From assembly GCF_015209745.1 (NCBI RefSeq), contig NZ_CP063657.1, positions 868,001 through 932,000 on the forward strand: a stretch of DNA of 64,000 nt, written 5' to 3'. Made by a program: the position numbers and the translations under genes. Positions 1 to 8,726 of this stretch are shown here, piece by piece (the stretch's first letter is position 1; every line of letters begins with the position of its first letter). Source of the DNA: Lysobacter avium. GTDB taxonomy: Bacteria > Pseudomonadota > Gammaproteobacteria > Xanthomonadales > Xanthomonadaceae. The notes below the pieces were generated by a model. The model had not been told where the DNA came from. It did no database searches and worked only from the letters and a program-made list of their open reading frames with translations.

Positions 1-372
1 GCGCTCATGCGCGCCTCCCCTGTGGGCTATAATTATGCCGTCCTTGTCAGTGAGTTTAGACGAGGACCACTGCTTTAGTTCCACTACAATCAGGCGTGGT
101 CGGTTGTCCGAGCCGCGGCCAGAGAGAATAAAATCTATCCTCTTGGATGTTTGCGGAATCCCGTATTCGATACCGACACCCATATCATCGGGCATGTCCT
201 TGTCGCGAAGCACCTTTGCCATCTGTCCCAGAGATTCGCGCCAGGATCGAATCTCAGCGTGGGGAACATATTTTCCGGTAGCGGCCAGATACGCACTGGA
301 CACCACATCCTCGATGTCCCTGTTGTCCGTGTCGTGCAGGAAGCGTGTTTTGGTACCTTGGTAGATGATCAA
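1..372 (-). CDS. PD-(D/E)XK nuclease / Schlafen-group-3 (DUF2075) helicase, N-terminal part only
   Basis: Only the first 124 codons lie in the window; the gene runs off the left edge. The reading frame is open from a TTG at 372 to base 1. The N-terminus looks like the domain preceding DUF2075 (SLFN-g3 helicase) in DNA/RNA helicase-domain proteins. It carries IPQTSKRIDFIL followed by RLIVVELKQW, i.e. the D...ExK pattern of a PD-(D/E)XK nuclease fold. The start is set by an AGGAG at 383-387 and by a TTGA overlap with the stop of the upstream MazG-like gene, so the two are translationally coupled. Base composition is visibly AT-richer than the rest of the window, suggesting transfer. The helicase part itself is not visible here. 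The family call rests on recalled family sequence; a role in defence is inference. Confidence 0.75.
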   Translation of the reverse strand, partial: MIIYQGTKTRFLHDTDNRDIEDVVSSAYLAATGKYVPHAEIRSWRESLGQMAKVLRDKDMPDDMGVGIEYGIPQTSKRIDFILSGRGSDNRPRLIVVELKQWSSSKLTDKDGIIIAHRGGAHER

Positions 373-749
373 GGCTTCCGATCTCCTGGCCGCGGCGAAG
401 GTAGATCGGTGTACTTTGTACTTTGCCCTTTCGCTAGATCTACTGGGTATTTCTCTCCGTTTTTTTTCATCTTGCGCCAAGCAGCCGCGACCGGATCAAC
501 ACTTAACTTGTCCGCCAACTGTAAAACGTAGATAAAAACGTCGGCTATCTCGTCGCTTACTTGTTCGTGCTTTTTGCTGGATAAAGATCGACTCTGTTCG
601 TCGGTGAGCCATTGGAAATGCTCCAGCAGTTCGGCAGCTTCGACGGACAACGCCATTGCGAGATTCTTGGGGGAGTGAAATTGCTTCCAATCGCGCGCTT
701 CTGCGAATTCGCGCAGGGCGTTCCTCAGCGTTTCGATGTCCTGGGTCAT
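369..749 (-). CDS. MazG-like nucleotide pyrophosphohydrolase
   Basis: A 126-residue all-alpha NTP pyrophosphohydrolase of the short MazG-like/RS21-C6 type, which hydrolyses (d)NTPs to NMP and pyrophosphate. Visible metal-binding motifs are EAAELLEHFQW (ExxE) and DEIADVFIYVL (ExxD), as in the family. The start at 749 is preferred over the ATG at 785 because GAGGAA lies about 8 bases upstream of it. The stop TGA overlaps the TTG start of the nuclease/helicase gene (TTGA at 369-372), so they form one operon. Base composition is lower in GC than the core genes to the right. The substrate cannot be told from the sequence; dCTP or other non-canonical nucleotides are possible. Confidence 0.85.
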   Translation of the reverse strand: MTQDIETLRNALREFAEARDWKQFHSPKNLAMALSVEAAELLEHFQWLTDEQSRSLSSKKHEQVSDEIADVFIYVLQLADKLSVDPVAAAWRKMKKNGEKYPVDLAKGQSTKYTDLPSPRPGDRKP

Positions 750-865
750 ATAGGGTTCCTCGGCTAATCCCAATGCTAACCCCATCCCTACAAGGGCGTT
801 GGGCTATTAGCCGCTCAGTGCATGTGGTGCGCTAGGCTCCCTCTCTAACCTCATCGGCGCGGCTC

Positions 866-1282
866 ATGCGCATCCCCTTCACCCTCCAGCGCCTCGACCA
901 CGTCGTCCTGCGCGTGCGCGACATGGCCGCGATGCAGGCGTTCTATTGCGACGTGCTCGGCTGCTCGGTCGAGCGGCGGCAGGACGACATCGGGCTGCTG
1001 CAGTTACGCGCCGGGGACTCGTTGATCGACCTGGTCGATGTGGCCGGCGAGCTGGGTCGCGAGGGCGGTGCGGCGCCGGGCGAGGAGGGCCACAACATGG
1101 ACCATCTGTGCTTGCAGGTGCTGCCGTTTGACCGCGCGGCCATCGAGGGGCATCTGCGCGCGCACGGCGCCGAGGTGGGCGAGTTCGGGTCGCGCTACGG
1201 CGCGTTGGGGCAGGGGCCGTCGCAGTACCTGTTTGATCCTGAAGGCAATCGGGTCGAGCTCAAGGGGCCTCCGGCGGGGTAA
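866..1282 (+). CDS. VOC family (glyoxalase/bleomycin resistance-like) protein
   Basis: A 138-residue single vicinal-oxygen-chelate domain. The N-terminal strand LDHVVLRVRD gives the first metal ligand His. NMDHLCLQV gives the second His at the start of the second beta-alpha-beta module, and YLFDPEGNRVEL ends with the expected Glu ligand. Length fits a small glyoxalase-like or dioxygenase-like enzyme, but the substrate is unknown. It stands alone between the AT-rich left segment and a lipoprotein gene. No clear Shine-Dalgarno sequence precedes the ATG. Confidence 0.85.
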   Translation: MRIPFTLQRLDHVVLRVRDMAAMQAFYCDVLGCSVERRQDDIGLLQLRAGDSLIDLVDVAGELGREGGAAPGEEGHNMDHLCLQVLPFDRAAIEGHLRAHGAEVGEFGSRYGALGQGPSQYLFDPEGNRVELKGPPAG

Positions 1283-1369
1283 TGCCGACCGCCTGCGGCT
1301 ATGCTGCGGGCACTGCAAGTCAGCAGCGGCGTCGATCGCGACGACCGGAACCACACACGGAGAGCCGAA

Positions 1370-1966
1370 ATGCACGGATCGATGAAGAATGTCCTGGGGA
1401 AGTTGGGGATCTTGCTCTGCTTCGGGCTGTTGTCTGCCTGCGCGGAGTCCGGTGCGCCGTCTGCGGAGGGGAGCGCGAGCGACCGCGCACCGGCGGCCGC
1501 CAAGTCGGTGGACGGGCTCAGCTTCACCATCAGTGGACCGGCGTTTGCAGAACCGGCGACGTTCGAGGTCCCCGCCGATAGCCGGGAGCTGCGCACCTAT
1601 CTGTCCGACAGCATGTTCAGCCTCACCGTGTCCCCCAACGAGCGGCTGCGCTCGACGGATGGCAAGCACGTGCTGACCGGGGCGATCCTCGGCACGCAGC
1701 CGGCAGGCGTAGGCGAGTCCACCGAGGCCAGCGGCGTGACGGAGGCCACCTTCAACTTTGATACCGATGCCGCCACCGAGCGCCAGCAGGGTCCGTCGAT
1801 GGCGTTCTCCTCCAAGGGCGAGAAGCAGCCGATGCGCATCGTGATGGAGACCTTCGAGGATGGGAAACGCGCTGCGGGACACTTCAGCGGGAAGTTGCAG
1901 CGGCTCAACATCGACCACACGCAAGAGATCTACGACGTGGACGGCAAGTTCGACGTCGAGAATTGA
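1370..1966 (+). CDS. Putative lipoprotein of unknown function
   Basis: 198 residues beginning with a short basic segment, a hydrophobic stretch and the lipobox LLSAC, so it should be lipidated and exported. The start at 1370 is chosen because GGAG lies about 8 bases upstream and because it gives a normal lipoprotein signal; an internal Met four codons later is also possible. The rest is polar with no family I recognise. It repeats sentences typical of beta-sheet exported proteins (SFTISGPAFAEPATFEVP). It converges on the DUF2254 gene with only 6 bases between the stop codons. Confidence 0.7.
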   Translation: MHGSMKNVLGKLGILLCFGLLSACAESGAPSAEGSASDRAPAAAKSVDGLSFTISGPAFAEPATFEVPADSRELRTYLSDSMFSLTVSPNERLRSTDGKHVLTGAILGTQPAGVGESTEASGVTEATFNFDTDAATERQQGPSMAFSSKGEKQPMRIVMETFEDGKRAAGHFSGKLQRLNIDHTQEIYDVDGKFDVEN

Positions 1967-1972
1967 TGCCGC

Positions 1973-3268
1973 TCAGCTGATCGCCGACACGCCGCCCGCC
2001 GCCTGCGCAACCCGCGCGGCGGCGGCGCGCACGCGCTGGATGTCGTCAGGCAGGCTGAGCGCGTTTTCGCAGCGCGCCAGGGCGCTGCGTGACTGTTGCA
2101 ACGCCGCTTGCCGGTAGCGCGGCTGGTCCACCGTGGCCAGCATGTGCAGCACCTTCTGCAACTGGATCGCCACCTCCACGGTGGCGGCGCCGTCGCGGGC
2201 GATGGCCACGAAGAAGTCATCGAACAGTTCGTCCAGCTTCACTCCCGGCACGCGGATGCGGGGAAACCGGACTTCTTCGTCCTCGTCCAGTTCGTCGGAG
2301 TACGGCGAGGACCATTGGGCGAGGACGCGCGCGCCGCGGCTGAGGATCTCGATGGCGGTGCCGGGGTCATTGACGGCGGCGGACAGCGCGCGCGAGGCGA
2401 TTTCCGCCATGACGCACAGCCCCAGCCGCGGATCCTGGTCGAAAGATCGCTCCGAGGAGATGTTGAACGCCCTGGCCAGCTTGCGCATTGTCTCTTCATC
2501 GTGGGTGCCGGTGACCGATGCGACGGGCCGGCCCGGTCCGGCGAGTTCACCGGGCAGCAGGTGGACCACCACGTGCAGGTCCGATTCTTCGGCAAGTTCC
2601 TGCAGGGCGCCCATGTCGATGTACTGGACGTAGCCGATCTTGCGCGCGGTCAGCGGCATTCCCGGCTTGTCGGTTGCATCGCTGTGCTCGTGGAGCGGCG
2701 CGCCGCCCAGGTAGGGCAGCTTGTAGCGGGCGCGTATGGACTTGGTGGCTTCCTTTTCCACCCGCTCGCTGGTGGGGCCCACCCGGCCGAGTTCGAGCAC
2801 GTAGTCGATCCAGCGCAGCAGGGTGATCACGATGATCACCAGCACGCCGAGCGTCACCGCGTACAGGATCACCCGTCCGCTGTCGCCGTACAGGCCGGTG
2901 TGCAGCCCAATGATGCCGACCACGCTGAAAAGGAACGAGCCCACGAAGGTCGCCAGCGCGTTCTGCGCCGTTGCATCCGCGCTCAGCAACCGCGTGGCGC
3001 GTGGGGTGACGTTGTTGGTCGAGGACGCGAACGCCGCGACCATCGTGCTCAATGAGAAAATCGTCACCGCCAGCATGCTGCTGGCGATGATGTTGAGCAG
3101 GCTGCCGACGGCGGTCGCGCCGATCTGGGTTGTCACCTCCGGCGGGATGAAACGCTTGAGCACGATCGCCGCCAGCGCGGTTACGACCCCCAGCAGGGAG
3201 AACGCCGTGGCCCGCAGCCACATTTGGCGGGAGAGCTGGAGGACGAGCCACTGCAGGCGCGAAAACAT
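1973..3268 (-). CDS. DUF2254 family membrane protein
   Basis: 431 residues. The first half has four predicted membrane segments (around ATAFSLLGVVTALAAIVL, LLNIIASSMLAVTIFSL, FVGSFLFSVVGIIGL and LYAVTLGVLVIIVITLL). The second half is a long soluble domain with the pattern MAEIASRALSAAVNDPGTAIEIL that is characteristic of DUF2254. Function is not established. The ATG at 3268 is preferred over the in-frame TTG at 3274 because GGGAG lies about 9 bases upstream of it. It follows mgtE on the same strand 61 bases downstream and may be cotranscribed. Confidence 0.85.
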   Translation of the reverse strand: MFSRLQWLVLQLSRQMWLRATAFSLLGVVTALAAIVLKRFIPPEVTTQIGATAVGSLLNIIASSMLAVTIFSLSTMVAAFASSTNNVTPRATRLLSADATAQNALATFVGSFLFSVVGIIGLHTGLYGDSGRVILYAVTLGVLVIIVITLLRWIDYVLELGRVGPTSERVEKEATKSIRARYKLPYLGGAPLHEHSDATDKPGMPLTARKIGYVQYIDMGALQELAEESDLHVVVHLLPGELAGPGRPVASVTGTHDEETMRKLARAFNISSERSFDQDPRLGLCVMAEIASRALSAAVNDPGTAIEILSRGARVLAQWSSPYSDELDEDEEVRFPRIRVPGVKLDELFDDFFVAIARDGAATVEVAIQLQKVLHMLATVDQPRYRQAALQQSRSALARCENALSLPDDIQRVRAAAARVAQAAGGVSAIS

Positions 3269-3329
3269 GGTCAACAGCTCCCACCGGAATTCGAAGGCAG
3301 CTTAGCAGCGGCGTCCGCGCTGTCCGTCC

Positions 3330-4691
3330 TCAACGCAGCAACACCAGCGTGGCCAGGCCCAGGAAGCTCAGGAAACCCATCACGTCGGTGATGGTGGTCA
3401 GCACGACGCCACCGGCCAGCGCGGGGTCAAAGCCCATGCGCTTGAGTGTCACCGGCACCATCACGCCGCCGGCGGCGGCGGTGAGCAGGTTGATGGTCAG
3501 CGCGGTACCGATCACCGCCGACAGCAGCGGGTCGTGGAACCACAGCAGCACGATCAGCCCCAGGCCAATGCCCAGGCAAACGCCGTTGATCAGCGCCACG
3601 CGCAGCTCCTTGCGCAGCAGTGCGCCGATGTTGGACGAGCCGATCTGGTCCAGCGCCAGCGCCCGGATCATCAGCGCGAGTACCTGGGTGCCGGCATTGC
3701 CTCCCATGCCCGCGACGATCGGCATCAGGATCGCCAGCGCCACGATCTTGTCGATGGAGCCCTCGAACTGGCCGATGACGCCCGCCGCCAGGAATGCGGT
3801 GCACAGGTTCACGCCCAGCCACACCAGCCGGCGGCGGAACGCGCGCCGCGCCGGGCTGAACATGTCCTCGTCCTCGGCCAGGCCGGCGGCGCTGAGCGCC
3901 TGGTGTTCGGCGCGGTCGCGGATGATGTCGACCACGTCGTCGATCGTGATCCGTCCCAGCAGGGTGTGGTTGTTGTCGACCACCGGCGCGCTGAGCCAGT
4001 CGTGGTCGGAGAACTGGCGCGCGACCTCGTCGCTGGAGTCCTCCACGTCGAACGCCGGCTGTTCCGAATCCAGCAGCCGGTTGATGGGCGTTGAAGGGTC
4101 GTGCGTCAGCAGGGTCGCCAGTCCGAGGCGGCCGCGGTACTGGTGGCGCCGGCTGACCACGTAAAGGTAGTCGGTGTGTTCGGGCAGCTCGCCGCGCAGG
4201 CGCAGGAAGCGCAGCACCACGTCCACGGTGGCGTCGGCACGCACGGTGACCACGTCGGGGTTCATCAGTCGCCCGGCGGTGCCTTCGGGGTAGGAGAGTG
4301 CCTGCTCCAGGCGCTCGCGGTGCTCGCGGTCCATCGACTTGAGGACTTCATCCAGAACGGTGGCCGGCAGGTCACCGACCAGATCGGCCAGGTCGTCGAT
4401 GTCCAGGTCCTCGACCGCCGCGACGATTTCATCCGCGTCCATGTCCGCCAGCAGGCTTTCACGGACCTCGTCACCGACGTGCAGCAGTACCTCACCGTCA
4501 TCTTCGGGATCGACCAGGCCCCAGACCACGACGCGCTCGTCCAAAGGGAGCGACTCGAGCAGGTTGCCGATTTCCGCGGGCGAGAGCGTGTTGACCAGAC
4601 GCCGGATCGGACCCAGCCGGCCGCTGTCGAGCGCGTCGGCGAGCAGGCGCAACTGATGCGACGTCTTGTCCTGGCGGACGGTCTCGGCCAT
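3330..4691 (-). CDS. mgtE: Magnesium transporter MgtE
   Basis: A 453-residue inner-membrane Mg2+ channel. An N-terminal alpha-helical MgtE_N domain (about 1-130) is followed by a CBS pair (about 135-260, including GRLMNPDVVTVRADATVDVVL and LLGRITIDDVVDIIRDRAE). A C-terminal five-helix pore domain contains the glycine-rich MPIVAGMGGNAGTQVLALMIRAL segment that is diagnostic for the family. In MgtE the N and CBS domains sense cytoplasmic Mg2+ and close the pore. Start is supported by AAGGAG upstream of the ATG. Length is normal. Confidence 0.96.
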   Translation of the reverse strand: MAETVRQDKTSHQLRLLADALDSGRLGPIRRLVNTLSPAEIGNLLESLPLDERVVVWGLVDPEDDGEVLLHVGDEVRESLLADMDADEIVAAVEDLDIDDLADLVGDLPATVLDEVLKSMDREHRERLEQALSYPEGTAGRLMNPDVVTVRADATVDVVLRFLRLRGELPEHTDYLYVVSRRHQYRGRLGLATLLTHDPSTPINRLLDSEQPAFDVEDSSDEVARQFSDHDWLSAPVVDNNHTLLGRITIDDVVDIIRDRAEHQALSAAGLAEDEDMFSPARRAFRRRLVWLGVNLCTAFLAAGVIGQFEGSIDKIVALAILMPIVAGMGGNAGTQVLALMIRALALDQIGSSNIGALLRKELRVALINGVCLGIGLGLIVLLWFHDPLLSAVIGTALTINLLTAAAGGVMVPVTLKRMGFDPALAGGVVLTTITDVMGFLSFLGLATLVLLR

Positions 4692-4837
4692 GCGTGCTCC
4701 TTGTTCGGAAGCCGCATCCGAGATGGATGCGATCAGTGTTGTCGGTCGTGGTGCGATTATCCGCGCTGCGGCCGGCGCTGCACAGCCGCGGGTGCTTCAT
4801 GGTATTGGTATGCCGCATTCAACATCGGACGTACGAC

Positions 4838-5245
4838 ATGGCCTTACGATTCGTTCCTGCTGCGACCTCACTGGCATTGGCGCTTGCGCTGGCTGCCTGC
4901 AGCGCGCCGCCCACGCCGGAGCAGCTGCCCTTCTTCGAGCCGGGCGTGGAGTTCACCGTGAATCAGGTGGGTACCGGGTGCAAGGCTGACGGGGCTTACC
5001 GGGCCAAGGTCAGTTGGGACGTTCCGCCGTCGATGTCGTCCAAGATCGAGGTGCAGGTGGGCGACGACCGCGCGGGGGTTTTCGCCCGCAGCAACGAGTC
5101 CACCGGCAGCGAAGAGACCGGGGACTGGGTCCGCGACGGCACGCTGTTCGTCATGATCGACCGCGATACCGAGATGGTGTTGGCGGCGGTGAAGGCCGGG
5201 CCGGGCAACTGCACCGCGCCGGCCTTGGAGACTGTCGGCGACTGA
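4838..5245 (+). CDS. Putative lipoprotein of unknown function
   Basis: 135 residues with a signal peptide ending in the lipobox LAAC, so it is likely anchored to a membrane facing the periplasm. The mature part is small and has a cysteine near each end (TGCKAD and PGNCTAP) that could form a disulfide. I do not recognise a family. The start at 4838 is chosen because it begins the signal peptide; upstream in-frame codons add a segment that does not look like a protein N-terminus. It is convergent with ptsI, 39 bases away. Confidence 0.7.
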   Translation: MALRFVPAATSLALALALAACSAPPTPEQLPFFEPGVEFTVNQVGTGCKADGAYRAKVSWDVPPSMSSKIEVQVGDDRAGVFARSNESTGSEETGDWVRDGTLFVMIDRDTEMVLAAVKAGPGNCTAPALETVGD

Positions 5246-5284
5246 CCCTCGCCGACCCAAGAACTGACCCGCCCGGGTACCGGC

Positions 5285-7006
5285 CTAGCTGGCGAGCTGG
5301 CGCTCCATCCAGTGCTCGATCTGGGCGCGGTCGCGTGCCCGCATCAGGGCCGGTGCGCGGGCCCGCAGCGCGTGCACATCGCAGGAGCGGATCGTGCGGC
5401 GCACTTCCAGCAGGCTGCTGGGGTGCACGCTGAACTGCTCCAGCCCCAGCGCCAGCAACAGCGGACTGAAACGCGCATCGCCGGCGATCTCGCCGCACAC
5501 CGACGCCGGGATCGCGTGCTTTTTTGCCAACAGCAACACGTCGCGCATCACCCGCAGGACGGCGGGGTGGAGCAGGGTATGCAGCTCGCCGAGCGCATCG
5601 TTGTTGCGGTCGGCGGCGAGCAGGTACTGGATCAGGTCGTTGGTGCCGATCGCGACGAAATCGATGTCGCTGATGAAGCCCGACAGGGCGATCGCCGCGG
5701 CGGGCACCTCGATCATCGTGCCCAGGGCCACACGCGGGGCGATCTCGTGGCCCTCGCCGCGCAGCTCGGCGGCGATGCGGTCCAGCTCCGCGCGCACGGT
5801 GCGCACTTCCTCGCGCATGGTCACCATCGGCAGCAGGATGCGGACCGGTCCGTAACCGGAGGCGCGCAGGATGGCGCGCAGTTGCGTCTCCAGCAGCCCG
5901 GTGCGGGCCAGCGACAGGCGGATGCCGCGCACGCCCATCGCCGGGTTGGGCTCATCGCGCAGCGCCAGGCCCGTGCGGTCGGCCTTGTCCGCGCCCAGGT
6001 CCAGGGTGCGGATCGTGACCGGGCGACCGCTCATGCCCAGCACGACATCCCGGTAGGCGTGGAACTGCTCCTGTTCGTCGGGCAGGTCGTTGCTGCGCAG
6101 AAAGAGGAACTCTGTGCGGTACAGGCCGATCCCGGTTGCGCCCAGGGCGTGGGCCTCGGCGACGTCCTCGCGCGATTCGGCGTTGGCGTGCACCTCGATG
6201 CTGACATCGTCGCGGCTGCGGTTGGGCTCGCTGCGCAGGCGGTTGAGCGCGCGCTGGTCGCGTGATTGCGCGCGCAGTTGGGCCCGGTGGTTGCGCAGGT
6301 CCGGGGCGCGCGGTTCGATCACCACGGTGCCGGCGCTGCCGTCCACGATCAGCGCATCGCCGTCGTTGACCCGCTGCAACAGCCCCGGCACGCCCACCAC
6401 CATCGGCAGGTGCAGGCTGCGGGCAAGGATCGCACTGTGCGAGAGCGCGCTGCCGGAGGACGTCACGATGGCGACCACCCCCTGCTGCTGCAGCTGGGCC
6501 AGCTCGGCCGGGGCGACGTTGTCGGTCACCAGGATTTCCCCGGCGACCCCGGCGGTGTCGTTCAGGCGGCGATGCAGGCTCGCGTGTACGCGCGCGATGA
6601 CCTGGTCGATGTCATCCATGCGGCTGCGGAAGTAGTCGTCGTCCATCCGCGCGAACACGGCCGCGATACGGTCTCGTTGCTGGCGCAGGGCGTAGTCGGC
6701 GCTGCTGTGGTCGGTGCGGATCAGCTCGTCCAGGCCGTGCAGCAACTCCGGGTCGTCCAGAAGCAGCGCATGCAGGTCGAGGAACTCGCCGACCTCATGC
6801 GCCAGTGCGCCCTGGAGGCGGTCGCGCATGGCGTGCATCTCGGTGCGGACCCGGTCGATGGCGTCGTGCAGGCGCGCCAGCTCCGCATCCACATCCGCCG
6901 GGTCGATGTACTCGGCGACCACATCGACCACGTGTGGCAGGCGCACGCGGGCACGTCCAAGGGCGCTGCCCCGCGATGCTGCCAGTCCGGACAGTTCCTG
7001 CCGCAT
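5285..7006 (-). CDS. ptsI: PTS enzyme I (phosphoenolpyruvate-protein phosphotransferase)
   Basis: 573 residues, the length of a classical enzyme I without the GAF domain of EI-Ntr (PtsP). It takes phosphate from PEP and gives it to HPr in the cytoplasm. The phosphorylated His is H190 in SGSALSHSAILAR, where most enzyme I proteins have GGxTSHxAI. The PEP-binding barrel shows LGTMIEVPAAA, FVAIGTNDLIQYLLAADR and the catalytic Cys in SVCGEIAGD. It follows ptsH with a 6-base gap, at the distal end of the long kdsD-to-ptsI cluster. No sugar permease is encoded in the window, so the phosphate probably goes to the two EIIA proteins and serves regulation. Confidence 0.95.
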   Translation of the reverse strand: MRQELSGLAASRGSALGRARVRLPHVVDVVAEYIDPADVDAELARLHDAIDRVRTEMHAMRDRLQGALAHEVGEFLDLHALLLDDPELLHGLDELIRTDHSSADYALRQQRDRIAAVFARMDDDYFRSRMDDIDQVIARVHASLHRRLNDTAGVAGEILVTDNVAPAELAQLQQQGVVAIVTSSGSALSHSAILARSLHLPMVVGVPGLLQRVNDGDALIVDGSAGTVVIEPRAPDLRNHRAQLRAQSRDQRALNRLRSEPNRSRDDVSIEVHANAESREDVAEAHALGATGIGLYRTEFLFLRSNDLPDEQEQFHAYRDVVLGMSGRPVTIRTLDLGADKADRTGLALRDEPNPAMGVRGIRLSLARTGLLETQLRAILRASGYGPVRILLPMVTMREEVRTVRAELDRIAAELRGEGHEIAPRVALGTMIEVPAAAIALSGFISDIDFVAIGTNDLIQYLLAADRNNDALGELHTLLHPAVLRVMRDVLLLAKKHAIPASVCGEIAGDARFSPLLLALGLEQFSVHPSSLLEVRRTIRSCDVHALRARAPALMRARDRAQIEHWMERQLAS

Positions 7007-7012
7007 GCCGGC

Positions 7013-7282
7013 TTACTGGTCCTCGTCGAAGCGGCGGTCGAACAGCGCGGCCACCGCGTCGGCGACATTGGATTCGTCCTCGCCTTCCACCCGCAGGCGC
7101 ACCTGGGTGCCCTGGCCGGCGGCCAGCAGCATGACGCCCATGATGCTCTTCGCATTCACCTCGCGGCCCTTGGCGATCAGGGTGGCATTGGACTGGTAGC
7201 CCGACAGCAGCTGGACCAGCTTGGCGGTCGCGCGCGCATGCAGGCCCAGGCGGTTGGAGACGGTCAAATCGCGTTCGATCAT
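7013..7282 (-). CDS. ptsH: PTS phosphocarrier protein HPr
   Basis: 89 residues. H15 in NRLGLHARATAKLV is the site phosphorylated by enzyme I. S46 in AKSIMGVMLLAA is at the exact position of the regulatory serine phosphorylated by HPr kinase, and hprK lies 1.4 kb upstream in the same cluster. This means both the PEP-dependent and ATP-dependent branches can act on this protein. It is followed by ptsI after 6 bases. Confidence 0.96.
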   Translation of the reverse strand: MIERDLTVSNRLGLHARATAKLVQLLSGYQSNATLIAKGREVNAKSIMGVMLLAAGQGTQVRLRVEGEDESNVADAVAALFDRRFDEDQ

Positions 7283-7333
7283 GGCAGTGTTCCGGAAACC
7301 GTCATCAAGAGGAGCCGCTGCGGGTGGCGCTGG

Positions 7334-7726
7334 TCACCAGTCGTCCTGACGCACGCCGTTGCGCGCGCCAGCGGCGGCGACCGCTGGCAGTTCATCCAGC
7401 CCCAGCTCGGCGTAGTTCAACACGCGCAGCAGCATCGGCAGGCTGAGCCCGGAGACGCGGTGGACCCGCGTGCCCAGGTGCGCCAGCGCAGCCGCCAGGT
7501 TGCTCGGCGTCGCACCGTACATATCGGTCAGCACCAATACGCCATCACCATCGTCCACGCGGCGCATCGCCGCACTGGCCTTTGGCAACATCGCATCGGG
7601 GTCACTGTCGAAGCCGACCTCCAGCGCTTCCACCCGCAACGGGAGTGGATTGAGCAGGCCCGACGCGACCGCAAGAATGGTGCTGCCGATACCTTCGTGG
7701 GTGAGCAGGAGAATACCGACAGACAT
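7334..7726 (-). CDS. PTS EIIA component, mannose/fructose type
   Basis: 130 residues of the EIIA-Man fold. The N-terminus SVGILLLTHEGIG places H10 as the phosphorylated His, and LVLTDMYGATPSNLA is the conserved second loop. The usual EIIB, EIIC and EIID subunits are not in the window. In related proteobacteria such lone EIIA-Man proteins sit with rapZ, hprK and ptsN and act as regulatory phosphate acceptors rather than sugar importers; that role is inferred here from context. Confidence 0.9.
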   Translation of the reverse strand: MSVGILLLTHEGIGSTILAVASGLLNPLPLRVEALEVGFDSDPDAMLPKASAAMRRVDDGDGVLVLTDMYGATPSNLAAALAHLGTRVHRVSGLSLPMLLRVLNYAELGLDELPAVAAAGARNGVRQDDW

Positions 7727-7795
7727 GCGACAAAGTTAACAGACGGCGGTGCGCTGCCGGTAGCCGGCGTCGTTGCAATGTAGCGGCGCGGCGCT

Positions 7796-8722
7796 CTAGT
7801 CCAGTTCGCGGTGGTGCACGGCGACTTCGTCCCAGCCCTGCTCGCGCGCGGCACGGGCCATGCGCTCGGCCAGATACACCGAGCGGTGGCGGCCGCCGGT
7901 GCAACCAAAGGCGACGGTGATGTAGCTGCGGCTGGTGTCGGTGTGCAGGCGCGGCAGCCAGGTTTCCAGCAGTGCGCCGACCTGGTCGGCGAACTCGTTC
8001 ACCAGCGGCTGGTTGGCAAAGAACTCCGCCACCGGAGCATCCCTTCCCGACAGCGGTCGCAGGCCGGGATCCCAATGCGGATTGGGCAGGCAGCGCGCAT
8101 CGAACACGAAGTCGGCATCCGCCGGCACGCCGTGGCGGTAGGCGAAGGACTCGAACAGCAGCGAGACAGTGCTGGTGTCACCCAGCGCGAAGCGGGTGAT
8201 GATGTGCCGCCGCATCTGGTGGACGTTGAGATCGCTGGTATCCAGCTGGGAATCGGCCAGCTGGCGCAGCGGACGCAGCACCTGGCGCTCCAGCGCGATC
8301 GCATCCGCCAGCGCCAGGCCCAGGTGGCTGAGCGGGTGGCGGCGGCGGGTGTCGGCGTAGCGCTTGATCAGGATGTCGTCACGGGTCTCCAGGAAAATCA
8401 CCCGCGGGTCCATGCCCAGCTTGCCCAGCTCGGCGAGCCATCCCGGGATGCTGGCCAGGTCGCGGTGACTGGTGCGTACGTCGATGCCGACGGCCAGTTT
8501 TGCGGTCTCCGTTTCGGCCAGGTTGGCGGTGGCGGCGCGGACAAATGCCGGCAGCAGCTCGGCCGGGAGGTTGTCGACGCAGTAGTAGCCCAGATCCTCG
8601 AAAGTCTTCAGGGCTACGGATTTGCCCGAGCCGGACATGCCACTGACGATCACCAGCGCCGCTTCAGCGAGCGGTTTCTCATCGGTGGGGGGCGTGGGGA
8701 GGTCGTTTTCCGTCTTGTCCAT
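7796..8722 (-). CDS. rapZ: RNase adapter RapZ / nucleotide-binding protein
   Basis: 308 residues. The N-terminal P-loop is GMSGSGKS (28-35). The C-terminal domain contains [17 protein letters not shown], the signature of RapZ/YvcJ. In enterobacteria RapZ binds the sRNA GlmZ, recruits RNase E and controls glucosamine-6-phosphate synthase; whether it has the same RNA partners here is unknown. It is 4 bases downstream of hprK, so the two are cotranscribed. Confidence 0.94.
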   Translation of the reverse strand: MDKTENDLPTPPTDEKPLAEAALVIVSGMSGSGKSVALKTFEDLGYYCVDNLPAELLPAFVRAATANLAETETAKLAVGIDVRTSHRDLASIPGWLAELGKLGMDPRVIFLETRDDILIKRYADTRRRHPLSHLGLALADAIALERQVLRPLRQLADSQLDTSDLNVHQMRRHIITRFALGDTSTVSLLFESFAYRHGVPADADFVFDARCLPNPHWDPGLRPLSGRDAPVAEFFANQPLVNEFADQVGALLETWLPRLHTDTSRSYITVAFGCTGGRHRSVYLAERMARAAREQGWDEVAVHHRELD

Positions 8723-8726
8723 GGGC

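Noticed and set aside
35..531. Two plus-strand frames near the left edge
   Set aside because: The minus strand gives a coherent nuclease/helicase N-terminus with RBS and stop/start overlap; the plus frames have no features.
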